From the NCBI GenBank assembly GCA_003133075.1, contig PKZN01000031.1:3496-10105 (forward strand): a DNA stretch of 6,610 nt. Direction: 5' to 3'. Made by a program: the position numbers and the translations under genes. The notes beneath the pieces were generated by a model that ran no database searches, was not told the DNA's origin, and was given only the letters and a program-made list of their open reading frames with translations. This document shows positions 1-5,868 of this stretch, piece after piece. The stretch is from Acidimicrobiaceae bacterium (lineage in GTDB: Bacteria > Actinomycetota > Acidimicrobiia > Acidimicrobiales > RAAP-2). Positions within the stretch are counted from its first letter, which is position 1; each line of letters begins with the position of its first letter.

Positions 1-1
1 C

Positions 2-169
2 GACGCGACCATCGACACCTCGCCGCGTCGTGAGGAGATCCTGGCGCTCGCGAACCGATACCCCGAGTCCGAAGCGACCGCCTTTGGCGACGCCAGCGCG
101 GCGAATGGTGACGTGCTCGCGCGTATGCGTCCCACGAAGTGGTTCGCCCAGGACTACACGAAGTCGTGA
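2..169 (+). CDS. C-terminal end of an unrecognised protein (5' partial)
   Basis: An open frame enters from the left edge and runs 55 codons to TGA at 167-169. It starts with DATIDTSPRREEILALANRY and ends with PTKWFAQDYTKS. The codons have the strong third-position G/C bias of the neighbouring genes, which supports real coding. The segment is soluble and polar, with a predicted helix around the REEILALANRY part, no Cys and no membrane segment. I do not recognise the family from this tail and give no function. The gene ends about 150 nt before the convergent tRNA gene and has no visible link to the operon further on. Confidence 0.6.
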   Translation, partial: DATIDTSPRREEILALANRYPESEATAFGDASAANGDVLARMRPTKWFAQDYTKS

Positions 170-278
170 GCGGTGAAGCACCCTCGGCGCACGGACATCG
201 ACACCATAGTGGGGCACCGGGTCAAACCTCAGCCATCACTTCGTCACGCTTGCGTCGTTCTCGAGGAACAGGGCCGAT

Positions 279-304
279 GTTATCGACGTGTCTCTTTCGA
301 CAAC
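279..304 (-). other. possible RNA hairpin downstream of tRNA-Gln
   Basis: Plus-strand arms GTTATCGA (279-286) and TCGACAAC (297-304) flank a 10-nt loop. Read as minus-strand RNA, all eight pairs form, one of them G-U, while plus-strand RNA would carry an A-C mismatch. This fits a structure in the tRNA transcript, about 15 nt past the mature 3' end. A competing stem, GTGTCTC (288-294) with GAGACCAC (305-312) and one bulged base, overlaps it. No U-tract follows, so a classical intrinsic terminator is not supported. A 3' trailer or processing structure is possible. Confidence 0.25.
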
Positions 305-319
305 GAGACCACGAATTCG

Positions 320-392
320 CTGGCGGGGGAGGGCTCGAACCTCCAACCTACGGATTCAAAGTCCGTCGTTCTGCCAATTGAACTACCCGCCA
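320..392 (-). tRNA. trnQ: tRNA-Gln, anticodon UUG
   Basis: The reverse complement folds into a complete 73-nt cloverleaf. The acceptor stem is TGGCGGG with CCCGCCA, the D stem GTTC/GAAC has an 8-nt loop, and the anticodon stem is ACGGA/TCCGT with loop CTTTGAA. The variable loop has 5 nt, and the T stem GGAGG/CCTCC has loop TTCGAGC. The anticodon TTG (plus-strand 357-359) reads CAA and, by wobble, CAG. U1-A72 and discriminator G73 are known identity elements of bacterial tRNA-Gln and agree with the anticodon. The next bases are CGA, so the CCA end is not encoded and must be added enzymatically. All stems are fully paired and the gene looks functional. Confidence 0.97.
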
Positions 393-425
393 CTACTGGT
401 GCTGCGGCAATCTTCAGAGATTCTT

Positions 426-454
426 AGAGTATGTCTGAGGACGCTTAACACCAA
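426..454 (-). promoter_or_regulatory. candidate sigma-A-type promoter of tRNA-Gln
   Basis: On the minus strand TTGGTG (plus-strand 449-454) is followed after exactly 17 nt by TACTCT (426-431), which fits the TAnnnT -10 pattern of actinobacteria. Transcription would begin near position 419, giving a leader of roughly 25-30 nt before the tRNA 5' end at 392. It sits in the 107-nt gap between the tRNA and the response regulator, so it lies back to back with whatever drives that gene, for which I saw no clear promoter. Sequence match only. Confidence 0.35.
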
Positions 455-499
455 GCAGCCACACTAGAGCCTGAGTACTCCGCCAACGAAAGCCCCGCC

Positions 500-1201
500 G
501 TGACCACCGCCCACACACCCACGTCCTACGTCGCCATCGTGGACGACGACACCGCGATTCGCACCTCACTCGGCCGGGCGCTGCGGATGGAGAACTACGA
601 CGTTGAACTCTTCGAGGACGGATCGTCCGCGCTGCGGGCCATACAACTGCGCGCGCCCGACGCGATCGTGCTCGATTTGCAACTCCCCGACATCGACGGG
701 TTGGAGGTCTGTCGGCGCATTCGCCGCTCGGGCGACACCACGCCGATTCTGATGCTGACTGCTCGCAACGCCGTCAACGACCGCGTCGAGGGCCTCGATG
801 TCGGCGCGGACGACTACTTGGTCAAGCCCTTCGACTTGGCGGAGTTGCTCGCGCGACTGCGCGCACTACTGCGTCGCACCAGCGTCGGTGAGAGTGACGG
901 CGCGGTGCTGCGCTTCGAGGACTTGACGCTCAATCCCCAGACGCGAGAGGTGCACCGCGGCAGCCGCCTCATCGAACTGACCAAGATCGAGTTCGACCTC
1001 TTAGAGCTCTTCCTCCACCACCCTCGCCAGGTGCTCACCCGCGACCAGATCCTCGATCTGGTGTGGGGTTACAACTTCGACTCGGGCACCAACTCCTTGG
1101 CCGTCTACATTGGCTACCTCCGTCGCAAGCTCGAAGAGGACGACACCCCTCGACTGATCCAGACGGTGCGCGGGGTGGGTTACGCGCTGCGCGCGACGTG
1201 A
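500..1201 (+). CDS. OmpR/PhoB-family response regulator, MprA-like
   Basis: This 233-residue cytoplasmic transcription factor belongs to a two-component system. The receiver domain (about residues 10-125) has the acidic triad DDD at 15-17, phosphoacceptor Asp59 in LDLQLPDIDG, Thr87 in MLTAR, and Lys109 in the KPF motif. The C-terminal winged-helix domain (about 134-231) has the ELTKIEFDLLELF segment, the recognition-helix region SLAVYIGYLRRK and the closing QTVRGVGYALR. Length and domain order are normal for the family. From memory, the nearest familiar relative is mycobacterial MprA, which shares DGLEVCR, GADDYL, LDLxxDPxTREVxRGSR-type and VYxGYLRRK segments; exact orthology is not claimed. 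The GTG start at 500 has only a weak purine stretch (GAAAG) upstream. The stop TGA overlaps the GTG of the kinase, as expected for a cognate pair. The product probably regulates its own operon and perhaps the redox operon that follows. Confidence 0.93.
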   Translation: MTTAHTPTSYVAIVDDDTAIRTSLGRALRMENYDVELFEDGSSALRAIQLRAPDAIVLDLQLPDIDGLEVCRRIRRSGDTTPILMLTARNAVNDRVEGLDVGADDYLVKPFDLAELLARLRALLRRTSVGESDGAVLRFEDLTLNPQTREVHRGSRLIELTKIEFDLLELFLHHPRQVLTRDQILDLVWGYNFDSGTNSLAVYIGYLRRKLEEDDTPRLIQTVRGVGYALRAT

Positions 1202-2535
1202 CCTTTCGCACGCGGGTCATCGCCGCCACGGTGGCCGCGGCGGCGATTGCGGTGATCTTGGCGTGTTTCGCCTCCTACTTCACCACCCGAAGCGCACTGT
1301 TCCACTCGGTCGACGAGTCGCTCATCGAGGCTTCCGAGCAGACCCCCAACCCGCATTACGACTACCGACCCGTCGGCTCCTACTCCGAGATCGTGCTGCC
1401 CAACGGGCAGACGCTCCCCTCGTCCAACGTGCCCGTCGACGCCGCGATCATGAGCGTCGCCAAAGGCAAGAGCAAGCGAGTCATCCGCACCGTCTCTTTC
1501 GACGGGCAGGACTACCGCGAACTCATCGCCCCGCTGCCGGCCAATTCGGTCGTGGCGTGCTCGACGGGCGTCTGTCAGATCTCGACGACCTCGGCGCAGC
1601 TCTACATCGTCGACATCACCGGCGAGGTCACCGAACTCAGCCACCTGGTTGCGACCTTGATGCTCGTCGCCGCGGGCGGACTGCTGCTCGCGTTGGCGCT
1701 GGGCTTCTTCCTCGCCCGCCAAGCCCTGCACCCCCTCGTCGAGGTGACCAACGAGATCGAGACGGTGGCGACGACGAACGACCTGCAGTACCGCTTGAAG
1801 GAGGGTGACGAGGACGAGTTGGGGCGGTTGCGGCGGGTCTTCAACCGACTACTGCACACCGTCGAAAGCAGCCAGACGCTGCAGCGCCAGTTGGTCCTCG
1901 ACGCGAGTCACGAACTGCGCACGCCGCTCACGTCGCTGCGCACCAACGCGCAGGTCCTCTCGCGCGCCGATGAGTTGAGCCCGGTCGAGTTGCGCCAGAT
2001 CACCGACGACATGGTCACCCAGGTAGACGAGTTAGCCGCCCTCGTGAGCGACCTCGGCGAGCTCGCTCGTGGCGAACGATCCGAAGGTGAACTCGAAGTT
2101 CTACGACTTGATGACGCCATCGACGAATGCGTCGAGACCGCCAGAACCTACGCGCGCATCCGCGACATCACCATCGACGTCGACGTCGAGACGTCGCGCG
2201 TGCGGGCTCGACACGATCGACTCAACCGGGCGATCTCGAACTTGCTCACCAACGCGGTCAAGTTCACGCCCGTCGGCGGGACCATTGCGGTGCGCAGCGC
2301 CCACGGCACGGTGAGCGTCGCCGACAGCGGCCCGGGCATCAGTGACGACGATCGCCCCTTCGTCTTCGACCGGTTCTGGCGCTCGCCCTCCGCGCGGTCG
2401 CTTCCCGGTTCGGGACTCGGACTTTCGATCGTGGCCCAAGTCGTCGCCGAGATCGACGGCACCGTCTCGGTCGAGCGCGACCCCGCCCTCGGCGGTGCGC
2501 GAGTGACGATTGAACTACCCGAAGTCCTCGACTGA
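1198..2535 (+). CDS. membrane sensor histidine kinase, MprB-like
   Basis: This is a 445-residue HAMP histidine kinase, the partner of the regulator just upstream. TM1 covers about residues 7-28. An exported sensor domain of about 120 residues follows, then TM2 at about 150-172, HAMP at about 173-225, and the HisKA box DASHELRTPLTSLRTN with phosphoacceptor His238. The ATPase domain has the N-box around N348/N352, the G1 box DSGPG at 376-380, the F-box FVFDRFWRS, and the G2 box GSGLGLSIV from residue 404. The DAxHELRTPLTSLRTN and SARxLPGSGLGL strings resemble mycobacterial MprB, an envelope-stress sensor. The GTG at 1198 is chosen because it makes a 4-nt overlap with the regulator stop and puts TM1 at the N terminus; the frame stays open further upstream but there only shadows the regulator. 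The sensor domain has two close cysteines, C121 and C126, that could form a disulfide, so redox sensing is possible but unproven. Confidence 0.93.
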   Translation: MTFRTRVIAATVAAAAIAVILACFASYFTTRSALFHSVDESLIEASEQTPNPHYDYRPVGSYSEIVLPNGQTLPSSNVPVDAAIMSVAKGKSKRVIRTVSFDGQDYRELIAPLPANSVVACSTGVCQISTTSAQLYIVDITGEVTELSHLVATLMLVAAGGLLLALALGFFLARQALHPLVEVTNEIETVATTNDLQYRLKEGDEDELGRLRRVFNRLLHTVESSQTLQRQLVLDASHELRTPLTSLRTNAQVLSRADELSPVELRQITDDMVTQVDELAALVSDLGELARGERSEGELEVLRLDDAIDECVETARTYARIRDITIDVDVETSRVRARHDRLNRAISNLLTNAVKFTPVGGTIAVRSAHGTVSVADSGPGISDDDRPFVFDRFWRSPSARSLPGSGLGLSIVAQVVAEIDGTVSVERDPALGGARVTIELPEVLD

Positions 2536-2574
2536 CCTTCGAAACAGGCCCCGCAGCAGTATTTGTCAATGTTC

Positions 2575-2603
2575 TTAGGAACCGGAGGTCTCATCCTTAG
2601 TTT
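2575..2603 (+). promoter_or_regulatory. candidate promoter of the redox operon (sigma-A or ECF type)
   Basis: Two promoter readings overlap in the 97-nt gap after the kinase. One is sigma-A-like: TTAGGA (2575-2580), 17 nt, TAGTTT (2598-2603). The other is ECF-like: GGAAC (2578-2582), 17 nt, GTT (2600-2602), close to the GGAAC...GTT pattern of actinobacterial SigE/SigH/SigR-type sigma factors. Either puts the transcript start near 2608-2612, about 20-25 nt before the ATG at 2633. In mycobacteria MprA and SigE are functionally linked, which makes the ECF reading attractive beside an MprAB-like pair. This is pattern matching only; read-through from the kinase gene is also possible. Confidence 0.4.
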
Positions 2604-2632
2604 CGACGACAAAACTGTTGAGTGAGAAGCCC

Positions 2633-3037
2633 ATGACTCCCACTCCCCGTACCCCCGAGCAGCGCGATCGACGTTTCACCCGCGTGCGGCGCTTGACCGG
2701 GGCGATTCTCGTCGGCTCTGCGGTCACCTCGGGTCTCGGGGTCGCCTACTTGGGCGCCTCCACCAAGCCCGTCACGACGACGGTGCCGACAACGACCACG
2801 ACCAGCGGCGAGACGTCGACAACGACAACCACGACGACGCCCACGACGACCACGTCGAAGCCCGCGACGACCACGACCCAAGCATCCTCGGGCGGGACGA
2901 CCCCAACGACGGTGAAGTCGGAGCCGACGACGACAACGACCACGAGACCCACCACCACGACGACGCCCTCGACGGTGCCGACCACGACGACGACCATCTG
3001 CACCTCGACGGCGTCGGGACAAGTCAGCTGTGACTAA
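2633..3037 (+). CDS. Thr-rich single-pass membrane protein, first gene of the redox operon
   Basis: With the ATG at 2633 this is a 134-residue protein. Residues 1-20 are Arg-rich (RDRRF, RVRR) and would stay in the cytoplasm by the positive-inside rule. Residues 21-42 form one hydrophobic segment, a membrane anchor or uncleaved signal; there is no lipobox Cys. Residues 48-121 are 45 Thr out of 74, broken by Pro, Ser, Gly, Lys and Glu. The C terminus carries C123 and C133, ten apart, possibly a disulfide. It shows no FMN_bind or other recognisable domain. It overlaps apbE by 8 nt, and comparable operons often have an FMN-binding acceptor protein in this place, so it may be an extracytoplasmic partner of the electron chain, a stalk, or a glycosylated or flavinylated protein; all of that is inference. 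An in-frame TTG at 2618 would add five residues, but neither start has a good ribosome binding site. Coding is supported by the frame, the anchor topology and the overlap. Confidence 0.75.
   Translation: MTPTPRTPEQRDRRFTRVRRLTGAILVGSAVTSGLGVAYLGASTKPVTTTVPTTTTTSGETSTTTTTTTPTTTTSKPATTTTQASSGGTTPTTVKSEPTTTTTTRPTTTTTPSTVPTTTTTICTSTASGQVSCD
2774..2995 (+). repeat. degenerate ACN-codon low-complexity tract
   Basis: This is a degenerate trinucleotide tract of mixed ACG, ACC and some ACA codons interrupted by Pro, Ser, Lys, Glu and Gly codons. It encodes the Thr-rich exported tail. The synonymous codons are mixed rather than one uniform unit, which suggests selection for a Thr-rich protein and not recent slippage of a single triplet. 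The same tract creates long but meaningless Val-rich and Arg/Gly-rich open frames on the other strand. Confidence 0.8.
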
Positions 3038-3953
3038 CGACGCCGTCACCTTTCGGGTGTGGGGTCTCAGTGGCTCACTGGCGACGGAACGTCCCGAACA
3101 GCTGCGCTTCGCCGAGAAGTGTCTCTGGCAGCGCCTCAGTGAATTCGACGCCGCGTGCAATCGATTCCGTGCCGATTCAGAACTCTCCCAGCTGAACGAT
3201 CACCCGGGCGAAACCGTCTCGATCAGTGACACGTTCGAACGGGCGCTGCTCTGCGCGCTCGACGCGCGTGACGCGACCGATGGGCTGTGCGATCCCTCCG
3301 TGCTCCCGGCGCTCCTCGCCCTCGGCTACGACGTCGACTTCGACGAGCTCCGTGCTCGCCGCGACGTATCGACCGACGCACCCGTTGCGGCCGGTGGCGT
3401 CGACGCCGTCGTGCTCGACCTCAGCGAACACACCGCGACCCTCAGCCCGGGGTGCCGACTCGACCTCGGGGCGACGGCGAAGGCCCTCGTCGCCGACGTC
3501 GTCGCCGACGACGTCGCCTCGAGCGGCGGGGTCGTCGTTGAAGTCGGCGGCGACGTCGCCGTACGCGGACGCGGCCCTCAGGGCCTCTGGGCCATCGGAC
3601 TCAGCGACTCCTTGCACCTCACCGGCCGAGAGCCGCGCGTCGGTATTGAACACGGCGGGATCGCGACTTCTTCGATCACGGCGCGCACCTGGCGCGCGAG
3701 CGGTCGCGTCGTCAACCACGTGATCGACCCGCGCACCGGTCGCTGCGCGGACGGTCCCTACGCCACCGCCACCGTCTCGGCGAGCAGCGCAGCGGTCGCC
3801 AACGCCTTCGCCACCGCGGCGCTGCTCTGGGGCGAGGAGGCTGGGTACCACGTCGCCCAAGCGGGTATGGCGGCGCGTCTCATCCGCCGCGACGGCACCG
3901 TTGAGTACGTCGGCGGTTGGCCCCTTGATGAGGAGTACGCGTGCTCGCGCTGA
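3030..3953 (+). CDS. apbE: ApbE-family FAD:protein FMN transferase
   Basis: This 307-residue Mg-dependent enzyme moves FMN from FAD onto a Thr or Ser side chain of a target protein by a phosphoester bond. Family landmarks occur in order: NRFRADSELSQLN (44-56), DLGATAKAL (145-153, Lys151), EVGGDVAVRG (from 171), IATSS (211-215), NHVIDPRTGR (229-238), and VANAFATAALLWG (256-268). In the last block many ApbE proteins have a metal-binding Asp where this one has Asn258; Thr262 is kept. I recall Asn at this place in other actinobacterial members, so it need not mean inactivity. The N terminus (MTNDAVTFRVWG) is neither a signal peptide nor a lipobox, so the enzyme should be cytoplasmic, unlike many exported ApbE proteins. 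The GTG at 3030 overlaps the Thr-rich gene by 8 nt, and the gene runs 13 nt into the next one. It marks the operon as flavinylation-linked. Confidence 0.93.
   Translation: MTNDAVTFRVWGLSGSLATERPEQLRFAEKCLWQRLSEFDAACNRFRADSELSQLNDHPGETVSISDTFERALLCALDARDATDGLCDPSVLPALLALGYDVDFDELRARRDVSTDAPVAAGGVDAVVLDLSEHTATLSPGCRLDLGATAKALVADVVADDVASSGGVVVEVGGDVAVRGRGPQGLWAIGLSDSLHLTGREPRVGIEHGGIATSSITARTWRASGRVVNHVIDPRTGRCADGPYATATVSASSAAVANAFATAALLWGEEAGYHVAQAGMAARLIRRDGTVEYVGGWPLDEEYACSR
3930..3935 (+). promoter_or_regulatory. Shine-Dalgarno site of the di-heme membrane gene
   Basis: GAGGAG lies five bases before the GTG at 3941, inside the last codons of apbE. It is the clearest ribosome binding site in the operon and decides in favour of this GTG start, since the protein then begins just ahead of its first membrane segment. 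Confidence 0.6.
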
Positions 3954-4594
3954 CCTCGCCCTATCTCTGGTACACGACCCGGGTGACGGGCATGGTGACG
4001 CTGGTGTTGTTCACGCTGGTGATCATCCTCGGCACGCTCGTCGCCAACCGCGTCGGGGGCAAGAAAATCGGCCGCTTCGAACTCAACGAACTCCACCGCT
4101 CCATCACCATGGTCGCGATGGCGTTCCTCGTCATCCACATCCTCACGACACTGCTCGACTCCTACGTGGCGACCGGTTGGCTCTCGCCGATTCTTCCCTT
4201 CCTCTCGCACTACCGCCGCGTCGGCGTGGCCCTCGGGGCGGTCGCCTTCGACCTCATGATCGCCGTGTGGGTCTCGAGCCTGTTGAAGGTGCGCGTGAAG
4301 AACCAGTCGTGGCGCTTCATCCACTGGTTCAGTTGGCTGGCCTTCGCGAGCGCCGTCATCCACGCGTACATGACGGGCACGGACGCCAAGGACGACGTCG
4401 GCCTCGCACTGGTCGCGGCGTGCACCCTCGGCGTGCTCGTGAGCGCCCTATGGCGCTTCTTCGCTCGCCCCGCGCGGGCCGCGGGTCGCACCGCACTCTC
4501 ACCCCTGGCCGCCGCCACCGCCAGCGGCGAGGCGAGCGCGGCCACGCAGCGCGCCGACGCCGCGGCGCGACGTTCGGACGTGTGGCGACGATGA
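3941..4594 (+). CDS. ferric-reductase-like di-heme transmembrane protein
   Basis: This 217-residue membrane protein has about five transmembrane segments, near residues 12-35, 50-74, 93-115, 125-146 and 150-172, then an Ala/Arg-rich cytoplasmic tail to 217. Two segments carry histidine pairs: H52 and H66 (14 apart) and H128 and H141 (13 apart). This is the spacing of the four heme ligands in the ferric reductase/NADPH oxidase superfamily, so it should hold two b-type hemes stacked across the membrane and pass single electrons outward. No FAD/NAD(P)H-binding dehydrogenase domain is attached; the NuoF-like protein and ferredoxin encoded downstream are the likely electron source. The gene overlaps apbE by 13 nt and the NuoF-like gene by 4 nt (ATGA). 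The extracytoplasmic acceptor is unknown; the Thr-rich protein or a flavinylated protein encoded elsewhere are candidates. A MsrQ-like or YedZ-like role is an alternative, but no MsrP gene is present. Confidence 0.88.
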   Translation: MLALTSPYLWYTTRVTGMVTLVLFTLVIILGTLVANRVGGKKIGRFELNELHRSITMVAMAFLVIHILTTLLDSYVATGWLSPILPFLSHYRRVGVALGAVAFDLMIAVWVSSLLKVRVKNQSWRFIHWFSWLAFASAVIHAYMTGTDAKDDVGLALVAACTLGVLVSALWRFFARPARAAGRTALSPLAAATASGEASAATQRADAAARRSDVWRR

Positions 4595-5868
4595 TCCACG
4601 CCGAGGACGTCCCGCGACTGCTCCGGGGTACCCCGGGCACACCGCTGGGCTGGAGCGAGCACCAGGCGGCCTTTGCGACGACTACCCAGGTCACCTCACT
4701 GCTCGACGAGCTCGACGCCGCGGGGGTTACTGGTCGCGGCGGCGCGGCGTTCCCCACCGCGCGCAAGGCCCGACTCGTACGGAGCCAACGCGGACACCAC
4801 AAGAGCGTCATCGTCAACGCTATGGAGGGCGAACCCGCCTCGCACAAAGACGCGTTGCTCCTGAGCACGAACCCCCATCTGGTGCTCGATGGTGCGGAGA
4901 TCCTCGCCACGATCATCGGGGCGCGACGGGTGGTGGTGTGCGTCGCACGCAACGACAACCGCGTCGTCGCCCACGTCAACCGGGCGATCCACGAGCGAAC
5001 TCGTCGCCGGCTGCGCGGGATCGAGTTCGAACTTCAAACGCCGCCGTGGCGCTACGTCGCGGGCGAAGAGTCGGCCCTCGTGCACTGGCTGAACGACCAC
5101 GAGTCCTTGCCCCAGTACCGGCCCCAGCGACCCGACGTCCTCCAGGTGAACGGCCACCCGGTCCTCGTCGACAACGCCGAGACCTGCGCCAACGTCGGAC
5201 TCGTCGCGCGCTTCGGCGCCCCGTGGTATCGCGCGCTCGGCACCGAGCGCCAACCCGGGACGACGTTGGTCTCGGTCACCGGCGCGGTCGAGCGGCCCAC
5301 GGTGATCGAAGTCGCGCTCGGCACGCCGCTGCGAACGGTCTTAAGTCTCGCGGGCGCGGACCCCGCGCCGCGCGCGATGTTGCTCGGCGGCTACGGCGGC
5401 TCGTGGATCCCCGGTGAGCGCGTGGACCTCAACTACGACAACGAGTCCTTAGCGAGCATCGGCGCCTCGGTGGGCGCCGGCGTGCTCTGCGTGCTCGGTC
5501 GCGATGGCTGCGGGGTCGTCGAGACCGAGCGGGTCGTGCGGTGGATGGCGAATGAGAGCGCGCGTCAGTGTGGCCCCTGTGCGTTCGGGCTTCCCGCGAT
5601 GGGTGAGGACCTCGCCCAACTCAGCGCCGCGACCCGCGACGCCAAGCTCGCACACGAGCGCCTCATCGAGCGCGGGGCGGCGATCATCGGTCGTGGTGCC
5701 TGTCACCACCCCGACGGCGTGGTTCGCCTCGTGCGTTCGGCGCTCGACGTCTTCGCGGACGACGTCGCGGCGCACGCCCGCCGAGAACCCTGCGCCGCAG
5801 CGCAGACCAAGCGGCACTTCCTTTCGGTGCCGCGCCTGGAACAAGAGCACGAGTTGGTGTGGGAGTGA
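4591..5868 (+). CDS. NuoF-like flavin/iron-sulfur electron-transfer protein with SLBB domain
   Basis: This 425-residue protein is homologous to complex I subunit NuoF and related RnfC/HydB-type proteins. The flavin-binding part has GRGGAAFPTARK (48-59), NAMEGEPASHKD (76-87) and YVAGEESAL (155-163). VDNAETCANV follows from 193, then an SLBB-type segment from SVTGAVERP (228) through LLGGYGGSW (264-272). The C-terminal NuoF Fe-S domain has ESARQCGPC with C327 and C330, and C371 41 residues later. Two departures from classic NuoF stand out: the first cluster Cys is Ala324, and the usual Asp of NADEGEP is Met78. Both may be normal in this actinobacterial subfamily. It should bind FMN and perhaps a [4Fe-4S] cluster with a non-Cys fourth ligand, and pass electrons between the ferredoxin and the membrane di-heme protein; direction and donor are inferred. 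The ATG at 4591 is chosen because it gives a 4-nt ATGA overlap; the open frame further upstream only shadows the previous gene. Confidence 0.88.
   Translation: MIHAEDVPRLLRGTPGTPLGWSEHQAAFATTTQVTSLLDELDAAGVTGRGGAAFPTARKARLVRSQRGHHKSVIVNAMEGEPASHKDALLLSTNPHLVLDGAEILATIIGARRVVVCVARNDNRVVAHVNRAIHERTRRRLRGIEFELQTPPWRYVAGEESALVHWLNDHESLPQYRPQRPDVLQVNGHPVLVDNAETCANVGLVARFGAPWYRALGTERQPGTTLVSVTGAVERPTVIEVALGTPLRTVLSLAGADPAPRAMLLGGYGGSWIPGERVDLNYDNESLASIGASVGAGVLCVLGRDGCGVVETERVVRWMANESARQCGPCAFGLPAMGEDLAQLSAATRDAKLAHERLIERGAAIIGRGACHHPDGVVRLVRSALDVFADDVAAHARREPCAAAQTKRHFLSVPRLEQEHELVWE

Noticed and set aside
139..427. Plus-strand open frames across the gap and tRNA
   Set aside because: They run antisense through the tRNA-Gln gene and resemble no protein.
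1063..1197. N-terminal extension of the kinase frame
   Set aside because: These 45 codons lie inside the regulator gene; the GTG at 1198 gives a 4-nt overlap and starts right before TM1.
2536..2574. Terminator after the kinase gene
   Set aside because: I saw no stable hairpin followed by a T-tract, so read-through into the redox operon remains possible.
2618..2632. TTG start five codons before the chosen ATG of the Thr-rich gene
   Set aside because: No ribosome binding site precedes it and it adds nothing recognisable; it cannot be fully excluded.
2774..2995. CRISPR or tandem repeat array
   Set aside because: There are no constant repeats with unique spacers; it is a degenerate triplet tract inside a coding frame.
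2597..3160. Minus-strand open frame rich in Arg and Gly (187 codons), and a Val-rich one at 2746-3003
   Set aside because: Both are reverse reads of the ACN codon tract; they show no domain, and the plus-strand frame has the coherent membrane-anchor topology and operon overlap.
3177..3860. Long minus-strand open frame opposite apbE (227 codons)
   Set aside because: It is the usual antisense shadow of high-GC coding; ApbE motifs on the plus strand settle the true frame.
3901..4590. N-terminal extension of the NuoF-like frame by 230 codons
   Set aside because: It shadows the end of apbE and the whole di-heme gene; its product there is Arg/His-rich with no domain, and the ATG at 4591 fits the overlap pattern.
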